Assembly: GCF_026898135.2 (NCBI RefSeq)
Contig: NZ_CP114035.2
Location: 5,063,501-5,127,500, forward strand
Direction of reading: 5' to 3'
Length of the DNA: 64,000 nt
DNA from: Pseudomonas fortuita
GTDB taxonomy: Bacteria; Pseudomonadota; Gammaproteobacteria; Pseudomonadales; Pseudomonadaceae
Positions 8,432 to 18,882 of this stretch are shown here, in pieces. The notes beneath the pieces are model-generated. The model saw nothing but the letters and a program-made list of their open reading frames with translations. It was not told the DNA's origin and did not search any database. The translations under genes and the position numbers were made by a program. Numbering within the stretch: position 1 is the first letter of the stretch; each line of letters starts with the position of its first letter.

Positions 8432-9586
8432 ATGCAATTCAAGCCAGCCGTTACCGCTCTGGTTTCCGCCGTCGCCCTGGCAACCCTGCTCAGTGGCTGT
8501 AAGAAAGAAGAAGCAGCGCCCGCGGCGCAGGCTCCTCAGGTCGGCGTCGTGACCATCCAGCCGCAAGCCTTCACCCTGACCTCGGAATTGCCGGGGCGCA
8601 CCACTGCCTACCGCGTCGCCGAAGTGCGCCCACAGGTCAATGGCATCATCCTCAAGCGCCTGTTCAAGGAAGGCAGCGATGTCAAGGAAGGCCAGCAGCT
8701 GTACCAGATCGACCCTGCCGTGTACGAAGCCAACCTGGGCAATGCTCAGGCCAACCTGCAGGCTACCCGCTCGCTGGCCGAGCGCTACAAGCAGCTGATT
8801 GACGAACAGGCCGTCTCCAAGCAGGAGTACGACGACGCCAATGCCAAACGATTGCAGGCCGAGGCTTCGCTCAAGAGCGCACAGATCGACCTGCGCTACA
8901 CCAAGGTCCTGGCACCGATCAGCGGCCGTATCGGCCGTTCTACGTTTACCGAAGGTGCCCTGGTAAGCAATGGCCAGACCAACGCCATGGCGACCATCCA
9001 GCAACTCGATCCGATCTATGTCGACGTCACCCAGTCCACCGCCGAGCTGCTCAAGTTGCGCCGTGACCTGGCGAGCGGCCAGCTGAAGAAGGCTGGCGAA
9101 AATGCAGCCTCGGTGCAGTTGGTGCTCGAAGACGGCAGCCTGTTCAAGCAGGAAGGCCGCCTGGAGTTCTCGGAAGTTTCGGTTGACGAAACCACGGGCT
9201 CGGTCACCCTGCGTGCCCTGTTCCCGAACCCCGATCACACCCTGCTCCCAGGCATGTTCGTGCATGCGCGGCTGAACGCCGGGGTTAACGCCAACGCCAT
9301 TCTGGCACCGCAACAGGGCGTGACCCGTGACCTCAAAGGCTCGCCAACCGCCCTGGTGGTCAACCAGGAGAACAAGGTCGAACTGCGCCAGCTCAAGGCC
9401 AGCCGTACCTTGGGCAGCGATTGGCTGATCGAGGAAGGCCTCAACCCAGGCGACCGCCTGATCACCGAAGGGTTGCAGTACGTGCGCCCGGGCGTCGAGG
9501 TCAAGGTCAGCGAAGCCACCAACGTCAAGAAGCCGGGCAGCCCTGATCAGGCCAACGCGGCGAAAGCAGACGCCAAAGCGGAGTAA
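8432..9586 (+). CDS. ttgA: RND efflux periplasmic adaptor lipoprotein TtgA
   Basis: This is a 384-residue membrane fusion protein. Its lipoprotein signal has the lipobox LLSGC with Cys23 as the lipidated residue. The lipoyl half-motifs, alpha-helical hairpin (ANLQATRSLAERYKQLIDEQ) and beta-barrel region are typical of MexA/AcrA. It links the inner membrane pump TtgB to the outer membrane channel TtgC and is needed for solvent, antibiotic and phenolic export. It is first in the ttgABC operon, 3 bp before ttgB, and controlled by TtgR. Confidence 0.95.
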   Translation: MQFKPAVTALVSAVALATLLSGCKKEEAAPAAQAPQVGVVTIQPQAFTLTSELPGRTTAYRVAEVRPQVNGIILKRLFKEGSDVKEGQQLYQIDPAVYEANLGNAQANLQATRSLAERYKQLIDEQAVSKQEYDDANAKRLQAEASLKSAQIDLRYTKVLAPISGRIGRSTFTEGALVSNGQTNAMATIQQLDPIYVDVTQSTAELLKLRRDLASGQLKKAGENAASVQLVLEDGSLFKQEGRLEFSEVSVDETTGSVTLRALFPNPDHTLLPGMFVHARLNAGVNANAILAPQQGVTRDLKGSPTALVVNQENKVELRQLKASRTLGSDWLIEEGLNPGDRLITEGLQYVRPGVEVKVSEATNVKKPGSPDQANAAKADAKAE

Positions 9587-9589
9587 ACC

Positions 9590-12500
9590 ATGTCGAAGTT
9601 CTTTATCGATCGCCCGATCTTCGCCTGGGTGATCGCCTTGGTGATCATGCTGGTCGGCGCCTTGTCGATCCTGAAGCTGCCTATCAACCAATACCCCAGC
9701 ATCGCGCCGCCGGCCATCGCCATCGCCGTGACCTACCCGGGCGCCTCGGCGCAGACCGTGCAGGACACCGTGGTACAGGTGATCGAGCAGCAGCTCAACG
9801 GTATCGACAACCTGCGTTATGTATCGTCGGAAAGCAACTCCGACGGCAGCATGACCATTACCGCTACCTTCGAGCAAGGCACCAACCCTGACACCGCGCA
9901 GGTCCAGGTACAGAACAAGCTGAACCTGGCCACACCACTGCTGCCGCAGGAAGTGCAACAGCAAGGTATCCGTGTCACCAAGGCAGTGAAAAACTTCCTG
10001 CTGGTGATCGGCCTGGTGTCCGAAGACGGCAGCATGACCAAGGACGACTTGGCCAACTACATCGTCTCAAACATGCAGGACCCGATCTCGCGTACTGCGG
10101 GTGTGGGTGACTTCCAGGTGTTCGGTGCGCAGTACGCCATGCGTATCTGGCTCGATCCGGCCAAGCTGAACAAGTTCCAGCTCACTCCGGTCGACGTCAA
10201 GACCGCCGTGGCGGCGCAAAACGTGCAGGTGTCGTCCGGCCAGCTCGGTGGCCTGCCAGCCCTGCCTGGTACCCAGCTGAACGCCACCATCATCGGCAAG
10301 ACCCGCCTGCAGACCGCCGAGCAGTTCGAGAAGATCCTGCTCAAGGTCAACAAGGACGGCTCCCAGGTACGGCTGGGTGACGTCGCGCAAGTGGGCCTGG
10401 GCGGTGAAAACTACGCGGTCAGCGCCCAGTTCAACGGCAAGCCGGCTTCCGGCCTGGCCGTAAAACTGGCAACCGGCGCCAACGCCCTGGACACCGCCAA
10501 GGCACTGCGCGAAACCATCAAAGGCCTGGAACCTTTCTTCCCGCCTGGCGTGAAAGCGGTATTCCCTTATGACACCACCCCGGTGGTCACCGAATCCATC
10601 AGCGGTGTGATCCACACCTTGATCGAAGCCGTGGTCCTGGTGTTCCTGGTAATGTACCTGTTCCTGCAGAACTTCCGCGCCACCATCATCACCACCATGA
10701 CCGTACCGGTGGTGTTGTTGGGCACGTTCGGCATCCTTGCCGCCGCCGGCTTCAGCATCAACACCCTGACCATGTTCGCCATGGTCCTGGCCATCGGCTT
10801 GCTGGTGGACGACGCCATCGTCGTGGTGGAGAACGTCGAACGGGTCATGTCCGAAGAAGGGTTACCGCCCAAGGAGGCGACCAAACGTTCGATGGAACAG
10901 ATCCAGGGCGCCCTGGTGGGTATCGCCCTGGTACTGTCGGCGGTACTGCTGCCCATGGCGTTCTTCGGTGGTTCCACAGGCGTGATCTACCGGCAGTTCT
11001 CCATCACCATCGTGTCGGCCATGGGCCTCTCGGTGCTGGTAGCGCTTATCTTTACCCCGGCACTGTGCGCCACCATGCTCAAGCCGCTGAAGAAAGGTGA
11101 GCACCACACCGCCAAAGGCGGGTTCTTTGGCTGGTTCAACCGCAACTTCGACCGCAGCGTAAACGGCTACGAGCGCAGCGTGGGCACTATCCTGCGCAAC
11201 AAAATACCGTTCCTGCTCGGCTACGCGCTGATCGTGGTCGGCATGATCTGGCTGTTCACGCGCATTCCAACGGCGTTCCTGCCCGAGGAGGACCAGGGCG
11301 TACTGTTTGCCCAGGTTCAGACACCGGCCGGCTCCAGTGCCGAACGCACGCAGGTTGTGGTTGACCAGATGCGTGAGTACCTGTTGAAGGAAGAGGCCGA
11401 CACCGTGGCATCGGTGTTCACCGTCAACGGCTTCAACTTCGCCGGCCGCGGCCAGAGCTCGGGCATGGCGTTCATCATGCTCAAGCCGTGGGGCGAACGC
11501 TCCAAGGAGAACAGTGTGTTCGCCCTGGCCGAGCGTGCCCAGCAGCATTTCTTCACCTTCCGCGACGCGATGGTGTTCGCCTTCGCGCCGCCTGCGGTGC
11601 TCGAACTGGGTAACGCTACCGGCTTCGACGTGTTCCTGCAGGACCGCGGCGGTGTCGGCCATGCCAAACTCATGGAAGCGCGCAACCAGTTCCTGGCAAA
11701 GGCCGCACAAAGCAAGATCCTCAGCGCCGTGCGCCCGAACGGCCTGAACGATGAGCCGCAGTACCAGCTGACTATCGATGACGAACGTGCAAGCGCCTTG
11801 GGCGTGACCATTGCCGACATCAACAACACCCTGTCGATTGCCTTGGGTGCCAGCTACGTCAACGACTTCATCGACCGTGGCCGGGTCAAGAAGGTGTACA
11901 TCCAGGGCGAACCAAACGCGCGGATGAGCCCGGAAGACCTGCAGAAGTGGTACGTGCGCAACGGTGCAGGCGAAATGGTCCCGTTCTCCTCCTTCGCCAA
12001 GGGCGAGTGGACATACGGTTCGCCCAAGCTGTCCCGTTACAACGGCGTCGAGGCGATGGAAATCCTGGGTGCTCCGGCCCCAGGCTACAGTACCGGTGAT
12101 GCCATGGCCGAAGTGGAACGCATCGCGGGCGAGTTGCCGGACGGTATCGGCTTCTCCTGGACCGGCATGTCTTACGAGGAAAAACTCTCCGGCTCGCAGA
12201 TGCCGGCACTGTTCGCCCTCTCTGTACTGTTCGTGTTCCTGTGCCTGGCTGCACTGTATGAAAGCTGGTCGATCCCGATTGCCGTCGTGCTGGTCGTACC
12301 GCTGGGTATCATCGGTGCACTGATCGCCACCAGCCTGCGCGGGCTGTCCAACGACACGTACTTCCTGGTTGGCCTGTTGACCACCATCGGTCTGGCGGCG
12401 AAAAACGCCATTCTGATCGTCGAGTTCGCCAAGGAACTGCACGAGCAAGGCCGCAGCCTGTATGACGCAGCAATCGAGGCGTGCCGCATGCGTCTGCGCC

Positions 12501-12742
12501 CGATCATCATGACCTCGCTGGCGTTCATCCTCGGCGTGGTACCGTTGACCATCGCCAGCGGCGCCGGCGCCGGCAGCCAGCACGCCATTGGTACTGGCGT
12601 GATCGGCGGCATGATCAGTGCGACCGTGCTGGCTATCTTCTGGGTACCACTGTTCTTCGTCGCAGTGTCGTCGCTGTTCGGCAGCAAAGAGCCGGAAAAA
12701 GACGCCACCCCTGAAACTCCACGTTATGAGGCTGGGCAATGA
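9590..12742 (+). CDS. ttgB: RND efflux inner membrane transporter TtgB
   Basis: This 1,050-residue HAE1-type RND pump has the normal family length. It begins [20 protein letters not shown]. The first porter domain and the transmembrane proton relay are clear, with the paired Asp in [18 protein letters not shown] at about residues 404-421. The second half carries [16 protein letters not shown] and the [16 protein letters not shown] helix. It exports drugs and aromatic solvents using the proton gradient. It overlaps ttgC by four bases (ATGA), which implies translational coupling. Confidence 0.95.
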   Translation: MSKFFIDRPIFAWVIALVIMLVGALSILKLPINQYPSIAPPAIAIAVTYPGASAQTVQDTVVQVIEQQLNGIDNLRYVSSESNSDGSMTITATFEQGTNPDTAQVQVQNKLNLATPLLPQEVQQQGIRVTKAVKNFLLVIGLVSEDGSMTKDDLANYIVSNMQDPISRTAGVGDFQVFGAQYAMRIWLDPAKLNKFQLTPVDVKTAVAAQNVQVSSGQLGGLPALPGTQLNATIIGKTRLQTAEQFEKILLKVNKDGSQVRLGDVAQVGLGGENYAVSAQFNGKPASGLAVKLATGANALDTAKALRETIKGLEPFFPPGVKAVFPYDTTPVVTESISGVIHTLIEAVVLVFLVMYLFLQNFRATIITTMTVPVVLLGTFGILAAAGFSINTLTMFAMVLAIGLLVDDAIVVVENVERVMSEEGLPPKEATKRSMEQIQGALVGIALVLSAVLLPMAFFGGSTGVIYRQFSITIVSAMGLSVLVALIFTPALCATMLKPLKKGEHHTAKGGFFGWFNRNFDRSVNGYERSVGTILRNKIPFLLGYALIVVGMIWLFTRIPTAFLPEEDQGVLFAQVQTPAGSSAERTQVVVDQMREYLLKEEADTVASVFTVNGFNFAGRGQSSGMAFIMLKPWGERSKENSVFALAERAQQHFFTFRDAMVFAFAPPAVLELGNATGFDVFLQDRGGVGHAKLMEARNQFLAKAAQSKILSAVRPNGLNDEPQYQLTIDDERASALGVTIADINNTLSIALGASYVNDFIDRGRVKKVYIQGEPNARMSPEDLQKWYVRNGAGEMVPFSSFAKGEWTYGSPKLSRYNGVEAMEILGAPAPGYSTGDAMAEVERIAGELPDGIGFSWTGMSYEEKLSGSQMPALFALSVLFVFLCLAALYESWSIPIAVVLVVPLGIIGALIATSLRGLSNDTYFLVGLLTTIGLAAKNAILIVEFAKELHEQGRSLYDAAIEACRMRLRPIIMTSLAFILGVVPLTIASGAGAGSQHAIGTGVIGGMISATVLAIFWVPLFFVAVSSLFGSKEPEKDATPETPRYEAGQ

Positions 12743-14193
12743 CCAAGTCTTTGTTGTCCCTGGCAGTAACCGCTTTCATCCTTGGCGGCTGCTCGCTGAT
12801 CCCTGACTACCAGACCCCGGAAGCGCCGGTGGCAGCGCAGTGGCCGCAAGGCCCTGCGTACTCGCCGACGCAATCGGCGGACGTTGCTGCCGCCGAACAG
12901 GGCTGGCGCCAGTTCTTCCACGACCCGGCGCTGCAACAGCTGATCCAGACTTCGCTGGTCAACAACCGCGACCTGCGCGTCGCGGCGCTGAATATCGACG
13001 CCTATCGTGCGCAGTACCGCATTCAGCGTGCCGACCTGTTCCCCGCGGTTTCGGCCACTGGTAGCGGCAGCCGCCAGCGGGTCCCGGCAAACATGTCGCA
13101 AACCGGCGAATCCGGCATCACCAGCCAGTACTCGGCCACGGTGGGCGTGAGCGCTTATGAGCTGGACCTGTTCGGCCGTGTGCGCAGCCTGACCGAGCAG
13201 GCGCTGGAAACCTACCTGTCCAGCGAGCAGGCGCGTCGCTCCACGCAAATCGCCCTCGTAGCCAGCGTGGCCAACGCCTACTACACCTGGCAGGCCGATC
13301 AGGCCCTGTTCAAGCTGACCGAAGAAACGCTGAAGACCTACGAGGAAAGCTACAACCTCACCCGCCGCAGCAATGAAGTCGGCGTGGCTTCGGCACTCGA
13401 CCTCAGCCAGGCGCGCACCGCCGTGGAAGGCGCCCGGGTCAAGTACTCGCAGTACCAGCGCCTGGTCGCCCAGGACGTCAACAGCCTGACCGTACTGCTG
13501 GGTACCGGCATTCCTGCCGACCTGGCCAAGCCCCTGGAGCTCAATGCCGACCAGCTGGCCGAAGTACCGGCCGGCCTGCCGTCAGACATTCTCCAGCGTC
13601 GCCCGGACATCCAGGAAGCCGAGCACCTGCTCAAGGCCGCCAATGCCAACATTGGTGCCGCCCGTGCAGCGTTCTTCCCCAGCATCAGCCTCACCGCCAA
13701 CGCGGGCAGCCTGAGCCCCGACATGGGGCACCTGTTCGCGGGTGGCCAAGGCACCTGGCTGTTCCACCCGCAGATCAATCTGCCGATCTTCAACGCCGGC
13801 AGCCTGAAGGCCAGCCTGGATTACTCGAAGATCCAGAAGGACATCAACGTCGCCAAATACGAAAAAACCATCCAGACCGCCTTCCAGGAAGTCTCCGATG
13901 GCCTGGCCGCGCGCAAGACCTTCGAAGAGCAGCTGCAGGCACAGCGCGACCTGGTGCAGGCGAACCAGGACTACTACCGCCTGGCCGAACGCCGCTACCG
14001 CATCGGGATCGACAGTAACCTGACCTTCCTCGACGCCCAGCGCAACCTGTTCAGCGCCCAGCAGTCGCTGATTACCGACCGCCTGTCGCAGCTGACCAGC
14101 GAGGTCAACCTGTACAAGGCGCTCGGCGGTGGCTGGTACGAGCAGACCGGCCAGGCCAACCAGCAGGCATCGGTGGAAACACCGAAAGGCTGA
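12739..14193 (+). CDS. ttgC: RND efflux outer membrane channel TtgC
   Basis: This is a 484-residue OprM/TolC-type lipoprotein (NodT family). The signal [19 protein letters not shown] has its lipobox Cys at residue 18. Two outer membrane efflux repeats are seen, with [11 protein letters not shown] in the first and [17 protein letters not shown] at the inter-repeat region. It forms the exit duct for TtgAB. It overlaps ttgB by four bases and is followed within about 20 bp by a strong terminator, which closes the operon. Confidence 0.95.
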   Translation: MTKSLLSLAVTAFILGGCSLIPDYQTPEAPVAAQWPQGPAYSPTQSADVAAAEQGWRQFFHDPALQQLIQTSLVNNRDLRVAALNIDAYRAQYRIQRADLFPAVSATGSGSRQRVPANMSQTGESGITSQYSATVGVSAYELDLFGRVRSLTEQALETYLSSEQARRSTQIALVASVANAYYTWQADQALFKLTEETLKTYEESYNLTRRSNEVGVASALDLSQARTAVEGARVKYSQYQRLVAQDVNSLTVLLGTGIPADLAKPLELNADQLAEVPAGLPSDILQRRPDIQEAEHLLKAANANIGAARAAFFPSISLTANAGSLSPDMGHLFAGGQGTWLFHPQINLPIFNAGSLKASLDYSKIQKDINVAKYEKTIQTAFQEVSDGLAARKTFEEQLQAQRDLVQANQDYYRLAERRYRIGIDSNLTFLDAQRNLFSAQQSLITDRLSQLTSEVNLYKALGGGWYEQTGQANQQASVETPKG

Positions 14194-14213
14194 TTGCGTC
14201 ATTAGCTGAATCA

Positions 14214-14240
14214 AGCCCACCTTCGCGGTGGGCTTTTTTT
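14214..14240 (+). terminator. Rho-independent terminator of ttgABC
   Basis: A perfect 8-bp stem, AGCCCACC / GGTGGGCT, has a TTCGC loop and is followed by a run of T. It lies 20 bp after the ttgC stop. Confidence 0.93.
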
Positions 14241-14308
14241 GTTATCCGCGGCCTGTTCCGCCGCGAAGCGCTCGGACCAGGAAATTAATTAACCAACTGG
14301 AACATTCC

Positions 14309-14323
14309 GTTCGATTATCGCCC
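14309..14323 (+). promoter_or_regulatory. PcaR-type box upstream of the porin
   Basis: GTTCGATTATCGCCC differs from the published PcaR box GTTCGATAATCGCAC at two positions. It lies 154 bp before the porin start and contains GATTAT, which could serve as a -10 as in other PcaR promoters. It places the porin in the protocatechuate regulon by inference. Confidence 0.6.
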
Positions 14324-14476
14324 CGTTCCGTTTGTGGCGAATTGCCTCACCCCCGCAAGACCCCGCAACATCCCCTCACGCAACGTTGCCCAAGTTCATC
14401 AAGAAAAGACCCGCACCTGCAGGCTCGATCCAGCAGTGCACCGGCTCGCCCCATAAAAACAAGAGATCCACGACAG

Positions 14477-15733
14477 ATGAGCACTTTGCAACCCGCACGC
14501 CAGCTGCTGCCCGGCCTGTTGGCCATGTCCTGCGCCCTCCCCGTGTTCGCCGCCAACGAAGGTGGTTTCATGGAGGACGCCAAGGCCACCCTCAACCTGC
14601 GCAACTTCTACATCAACCGCAACTTCGTCGACCCGGCCCACCCGCAGGGCAAGGCCGAAGAATGGACGCAAAGCTTCATTCTCGACGCCCGCTCCGGCTT
14701 CACCCAAGGCACCGTCGGGTTCGGGGTGGACGTGCTGGGCCTGTACTCGGTGAAGCTCGACGGCGGCAAAGGCACCACCAACACTCAACTGCTGCCCGTG
14801 CATGACGACGGCCGCCCGGCCGATGACTTTGGCCGCCTGGGTGTGGCACTGAAAGCCAAGCTGTCCGAAACCGAGCTGAAAGTCGGTGAATGGATGCCGG
14901 TGTTACCCATCCTGCGCTCGGACGATGGCCGCTCGCTGCCGCAGACCTTCCGCGGTGGCCAGCTGACCTCCAAGGAAATAGCCGGCCTGACGCTGTACGC
15001 CGGCCAGTTCCGCGGCAATAGCCCGCGCAACGACGCCAGCATGGAAGACATGTCGATGAACGGCAAAGGTGCGTTCACCTCCGATCGTTTCAACTTCGGC
15101 GGCGGCGAGTACACCTTCAACGACAAGCGCACCATGATCGGCCTGTGGGATGCCCAGCTCAAAGACATCTACCACCAGCAATACCTCAATCTGACCCACA
15201 GCCAGCCGCTCGGCGACTGGACCCTGGGCGCCAACCTGGGCTACTTCATCGGCAAGGAAGACGGCGCAGAGCGCGCCGGCAAGCTGGACAACCGCACCGC
15301 CTCCGCCATGCTTTCGGCGCGCTACCAGGGCCACACCTTCTACGTGGGCCTGCAGAAGGTCAGCGGCGACGATGCCTGGATGCGGGTCAACGGTACCAGT
15401 GGCGGCACCCTGGCCAACGATAGCTACAACTCCAGCTTCGACAACGCCAAGGAGCGCTCCTGGCAGCTGCGCCATGACTTCAACTTCGCAACCGTTGGCG
15501 TGCCTGGGCTGACCCTGATGAACCGCTATATCAAGGGTGAAAACGTCACCGTGGGCAGCGTGGATGACGGCAAGGAATGGGCTCGCGAGACCGAACTGGC
15601 CTATGTGGTGCAGTCAGGCAGCTTCAAGGACCTGTCGGTGAAATGGCGCAACTCCACCATGCGCCGGGACTTCAGCACCAACGCCTTTGATGAGAACCGG
15701 CTGATTGTGAGTTACCCGCTGAATCTCCTTTGA
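14477..15733 (+). CDS. OprD/BenF-family outer membrane porin, probable aromatic-acid channel
   Basis: This is a 418-residue OprD-family porin with a signal peptide (MSTLQPARQLLPGLLAMSCA, cleavage near VFAA). Family marks are NLRNFYINRNF after the mature start, FTQGTVGFGVDVLGLYSVKL, and the C-terminal YPLNLL strand needed for outer membrane assembly. The ATG at 14477 was chosen for the signal peptide. Closest relatives in memory are BenF/PhaK-like aromatic porins. The PcaR-type box at 14309 and the neighbouring pca genes suggest uptake of 4-hydroxybenzoate or protocatechuate. P. putida pca clusters have been described as including a porin gene, pcaP, which this could be. Confidence 0.88.
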   Translation: MSTLQPARQLLPGLLAMSCALPVFAANEGGFMEDAKATLNLRNFYINRNFVDPAHPQGKAEEWTQSFILDARSGFTQGTVGFGVDVLGLYSVKLDGGKGTTNTQLLPVHDDGRPADDFGRLGVALKAKLSETELKVGEWMPVLPILRSDDGRSLPQTFRGGQLTSKEIAGLTLYAGQFRGNSPRNDASMEDMSMNGKGAFTSDRFNFGGGEYTFNDKRTMIGLWDAQLKDIYHQQYLNLTHSQPLGDWTLGANLGYFIGKEDGAERAGKLDNRTASAMLSARYQGHTFYVGLQKVSGDDAWMRVNGTSGGTLANDSYNSSFDNAKERSWQLRHDFNFATVGVPGLTLMNRYIKGENVTVGSVDDGKEWARETELAYVVQSGSFKDLSVKWRNSTMRRDFSTNAFDENRLIVSYPLNLL

Positions 15734-15737
15734 ATGC

Positions 15738-15824
15738 TTCGCGGGCACGCCCGCTCCCACAGGACCGGCACAGCTTTCAGACGCTGTGCTGCTCCTGTGG
15801 GAGCGGGCGTGCCCGCGAAGAGGC
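15738..15824. repeat. Paired REP palindrome
   Basis: Two inverted 27-bp arms (15738-15764 and 15793-15819) carry the TTCGCGGGCACGCCCGCTCC core. They lie just after the porin stop codon and may protect or end its mRNA. Confidence 0.85.
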
Positions 15825-15935
15825 CAAAGGCCCTTTGAAATAACCAAAAGAAATAATCAAATCCATAAACCTTCTTTGACGACATAAGCTGTAACAGCTT
15901 GAATAGGGCCCTGATCCCCGCCCCAGAGCCGTGAC

Positions 15936-16859
15936 ATGGACCTCCGCCAGCTGCGCTACTTCATTGCCCTTACCGAATACCGCAGTTTCGTCCGTGCCGC
16001 CGAGGCCATGGGCATCACTCAACCCGCCTTCAGCCGCGCCATCCAGAGCCTGGAACACACGTTTGGCTGCCCGCTGGTAGACCGCGCCAGCAAGGCGCTG
16101 CTGCCAACGCCCGAGGGCCTGGTGGTGCTGCAACACGCCCGCCGCCTGGTGCAGGGCGCAGCACAACTGAGTAACGAAGTGCTGCAAATGACCAAGCTTG
16201 ACGCCGGCGAGCTGCATTTCGGCAGTGGCCCGGCGCTGGCGGTACGCCTGGTTCCCGACGCCTTGCGCCACTTCATCGAGCACCACCCCGGCATCCGCAA
16301 CTCGCTGCTGGTGGACAATGCCGAACGCCTGGGCCAGGCCCTGCGCCGCGAACAGATCGAGTTTTTCGTCGACGATATCCGACCGTTCGAAGCCGACCCC
16401 AACTTCCATACCGAGCCCCTGTCGCCACGCCCCGGCCTGTTTTTCTGCCGCCCGGGGCACCCATTACTGGCCAAGGACAGCCTCTCGACCAACGACCTGT
16501 TCAGCTATCCACTGGCCAGCGCCCTGCTCGCCCCCGGCGTGCGCAAGCGCCTGGCCAACCTGAGTGGGCGCAGCGATTTCATCCCGCACCTGCAAACCGA
16601 GCACCTGGCCATACTGCGCAGCGTGGTGCAGGCCAGCAACGCTATCGGCACGGCCAGCGAGGAGGCCGTGGCCGATGACCTTGCGGCTGGCACCCTGGTG
16701 CGCCTGCACTGGCGCAACCTGCCGCCGGCGCTGGAGGTACTGAGCGTGCGTTGCGGGGTGGTCAGCCGTAGCGGTTACCGGTTGTCGCCGGCGGCGCGGG
16801 CGATGATCGAGACACTGGTGGGGCTGGATACGCCAGTGCGGGCTGCTGCCATTCGCTGA
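15936..16859 (+). CDS. LysR-family transcriptional regulator
   Basis: This is a 307-residue LysR protein starting MDLRQLRYFIALTEYRSFVR. The helix-turn-helix includes AAEAMGITQPAFSRAIQSLE at about residues 21-40. The C-terminal effector domain is complete. It lies between the porin and the Mpo1-like gene, all on the plus strand. No pca gene is divergent from it, so its target is not shown by position. It is not needed for pca control, because PcaR (IclR type) is also present. Confidence 0.88.
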   Translation: MDLRQLRYFIALTEYRSFVRAAEAMGITQPAFSRAIQSLEHTFGCPLVDRASKALLPTPEGLVVLQHARRLVQGAAQLSNEVLQMTKLDAGELHFGSGPALAVRLVPDALRHFIEHHPGIRNSLLVDNAERLGQALRREQIEFFVDDIRPFEADPNFHTEPLSPRPGLFFCRPGHPLLAKDSLSTNDLFSYPLASALLAPGVRKRLANLSGRSDFIPHLQTEHLAILRSVVQASNAIGTASEEAVADDLAAGTLVRLHWRNLPPALEVLSVRCGVVSRSGYRLSPAARAMIETLVGLDTPVRAAAIR

Positions 16860-16910
16860 GCTGATGATAGTGGTGGCTGCGGGCTATCCTGAGCTATATG
16901 GGTTGCCAAG

Positions 16911-16992
16911 GCCGGCCCTTTCGCGGGTGAACCCGCTCCCACAGGGTTTCGTGGATCCCTGTGGGAGCGGGTTCACCCGCGAAAGGGCCGGC
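16911..16992. repeat. Perfect paired REP palindrome
   Basis: Two perfectly complementary 36-bp arms (16911-16946 and 16957-16992) flank a 10-bp spacer. They carry the consensus core CGCGGGTGAACCCGCTCCCA. This is one of the two cleanest REP pairs in the window. It lies between the LysR gene and the Mpo1-like gene. Confidence 0.9.
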
Positions 16993-17035
16993 ACTGGCAA
17001 TACACCTAGATCAGGCACACCAGGGAGGCACAACA

Positions 17036-17542
17036 ATGAAAACCCTCGTCGACCACCTGAGCCAATACGCCAGCTACCACCGCGACCCACGCAACATTGC
17101 CACCCACTTCGTCGGCATCCCGCTGATCGTGCTGGCAGTCACCATCCTGCTGTCACGCCCTGGCGGGGAGGTGGCTGGCATGTGGTTGTCCCCTGCCCTG
17201 CTGGCAGCGGCGGCCTCGGTGTGGTTCTACCTGCGCCTGGACCTGCGGTTCGGCCTGGTGATGGGGTTGCTGCTGGGCCTGTGCCTGTGGGTCGGCCAGG
17301 TGCTGGCCGTGCAGACAACTACGCTGTGGCTTAGCACCGGCCTGGCGGCATTCGTGGCGGGTTGGATCATCCAGTTCGTCGGCCATTACTACGAAGGCCG
17401 CAAACCTGCATTTGTCGACGATATCAGCGGCCTGATCATCGGGCCACTGTTCGTGGTGGCAGAAGCAGCGTTCATGCTGGGCCTGTGCCCGAACCTGAAA
17501 CAGGCCGTAGAAAACAACGCAGGCCCGGTAGCCATGCGTTAG
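17036..17542 (+). CDS. Mpo1/YGL010w-like membrane protein (DUF962)
   Basis: This 168-residue membrane protein has several hydrophobic segments. The conserved family His-containing motifs are present: YHRDPRNIATHFVGIPLIVL at about residues 15-34 and QFVGHYYEGRKPAF at about residues 114-127. Yeast Mpo1 of this family is an iron-dependent dioxygenase acting on 2-hydroxy fatty acids. The bacterial role is not established. The ATG at 17036 follows GGGAGG. The gene sits in a REP-rich gap at the end of the pca cluster and converges on pcaC. Confidence 0.82.
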   Translation: MKTLVDHLSQYASYHRDPRNIATHFVGIPLIVLAVTILLSRPGGEVAGMWLSPALLAAAASVWFYLRLDLRFGLVMGLLLGLCLWVGQVLAVQTTTLWLSTGLAAFVAGWIIQFVGHYYEGRKPAFVDDISGLIIGPLFVVAEAAFMLGLCPNLKQAVENNAGPVAMR

Positions 17543-17570
17543 AAGAACACGGTTATGTAAGCATTGGATG

Positions 17571-17662
17571 GCCCTATCGCCGGCAAGCCAGCTCCCACGG
17601 GGAATGCACTGCCCTCAGGCCTGATGCAATCCCTGTGGGAGCTGGCTTGCCGGCGTTAGGGC
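17571..17662. repeat. Paired REP-like palindrome, variant core
   Basis: Inverted arms have a diverged core (GCCGGCAAGCCAGCTCCCAC at the left arm) around a 28-bp spacer. The core is AGCCAGCT instead of the usual AGCCCGCT. It lies between the convergent Mpo1-like gene and pcaC. Confidence 0.75.
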
Positions 17663-17673
17663 CAGCGCAGGTA

Positions 17674-18069
17674 TTACTGCTGCCGAGACTCGACACCCAG
17701 TTCATCCCACACCGACTCAGCCAGGTGGAACGTGGCGTTGGCTGCCGGAATGCCGCAATAGATGGCACTCTGCATCAGCACTTCCTTGATCTCGTCACGG
17801 GTCACGCCATTGTTGGCCGCCGCGCGCAGGTGCAGTTTCAGCTCATCGTTACGGTTCATGCCGATCAGCATGGCAATGGTGATCAGGCTGCGGGTGTGAC
17901 GGGGCAGGCCCGGGCGGGTCCAGATATCACCCCAGGCGTGGCGGGTGATCATCTCCTGGAACTCGCCATTGAAGTCATTGAGCTTTTCCAGGCTGCGGTC
18001 CACGTGGGCATCGCCAAGCACCGCACGGCGCACTTGCATGCCGGCGTCGTAACGTTGTTTCTCATCCAT
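17674..18069 (-). CDS. pcaC: 4-carboxymuconolactone decarboxylase PcaC
   Basis: This is a 131-codon frame including stop (MDEKQRYDAGMQVRRAVLGD). The family length of about 130 residues and its motifs match: NDFNGEFQEMITRHAWGDIW, RSLITIAMLI and HLRAAANNGVTRDEIKEVL. It decarboxylates 4-carboxymuconolactone to 3-oxoadipate enol-lactone in the protocatechuate branch of the beta-ketoadipate pathway. The ATG at 18069 follows AGGAAAAC. It is the last gene of the pcaFTBDC run, 10 bp after pcaD. Confidence 0.95.
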   Translation of the reverse strand: MDEKQRYDAGMQVRRAVLGDAHVDRSLEKLNDFNGEFQEMITRHAWGDIWTRPGLPRHTRSLITIAMLIGMNRNDELKLHLRAAANNGVTRDEIKEVLMQSAIYCGIPAANATFHLAESVWDELGVESRQQ

Positions 18070-18079
18070 GGCGTTTTCC

Positions 18080-18871
18080 TCAGTGAGCCAGCAGGAAGTC
18101 GAGCACACGGCGGCTGAACGCCTCCCCGATTTCGACGTTGGACAGGTGCGCTGCCGGGAAGTCTACGTACTCGGCACCTTGGATACCGGCCTGCATGAAG
18201 CGGCCATGCTCAGGGGTGGTGACCACGTCTTGTGTACCGGCAACGATCAGCGCGGGCACCTGGATGCGGCCCAGTTGTTCACGGTAATCGGCATCACGCA
18301 CCGCTGCGCAGTTGGCGGCATAACCTTGCGGGCTGGTTTGCGCCAGCATCTGGCAAATGCGCTGGGCTTGCTCAGGCTGGGCCTGGACAAAGCCTGGGGT
18401 GAACCAGCGGGCGATAGAGCCATCGCGCAGGTCGACCATGGCCTGCTGGCCACCCTTGAGCACGGTGTCGATACGGGGGTTCCACACCTCGTCACTGGCG
18501 ATCTTGGCGGCGGTGTTGCACAGGGTCAGGCTGTGCAGGCGCTGGCCGGCGTTGATGCCCAGCCACTGGCCAATCAGGCCACCCATCGACAGGCCGACAA
18601 AGTGCGCTTTCTGAATGTCCAGGCCGTCAAGCAGCGCCAGCACGTCACGACCCAATTGCTCGATGCTGTAGGGGCCTTCCGTGACCAACGAGGCACCGTG
18701 GCCACGGGTGTCGTAGCGCAGTACACGAAAGTGCTGGCTCCACAAGGGAATCTGGGTGTCCCACATGCCCAGGTCGGTGCCCAGCGAGTTGGACAGGACC
18801 AGCACCGGGGCGTTTTCCGGGCCATCGATCTGGTAGTTCAAAACGCCATCGGCCAGTTGCAAATGCGCCAC
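18080..18871 (-). CDS. pcaD: 3-oxoadipate enol-lactonase PcaD
   Basis: This is a 263-residue alpha/beta hydrolase. The nucleophile elbow GLSMGG has Ser95, the acid is in VAGTQDVVT and the His is in FPAAHLSN. It hydrolyses 3-oxoadipate enol-lactone to 3-oxoadipate. The start is a GTG at 18871 with GGAG six bases upstream. There are 11 bp to pcaB and 10 bp to pcaC, so it is clearly one operon. Confidence 0.95.
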   Translation of the reverse strand: MAHLQLADGVLNYQIDGPENAPVLVLSNSLGTDLGMWDTQIPLWSQHFRVLRYDTRGHGASLVTEGPYSIEQLGRDVLALLDGLDIQKAHFVGLSMGGLIGQWLGINAGQRLHSLTLCNTAAKIASDEVWNPRIDTVLKGGQQAMVDLRDGSIARWFTPGFVQAQPEQAQRICQMLAQTSPQGYAANCAAVRDADYREQLGRIQVPALIVAGTQDVVTTPEHGRFMQAGIQGAEYVDFPAAHLSNVEIGEAFSRRVLDFLLAH

Positions 18872-18882
18872 AGCAGTCTCCT

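Noticed and set aside
8342..9964. Long minus-strand open frame (540 codons) opposite ttgA/ttgB
   Set aside because: It mirrors the real ttgA and ttgB frames, has a His/Gln/Val/Gly-rich composition typical of antisense frames in high-G+C DNA, and shows no domain.
10862..12739. 625-codon minus-strand frame opposite ttgB
   Set aside because: Shadow of the highly conserved ttgB gene; low-complexity His/Gln/Arg-rich translation without motifs.
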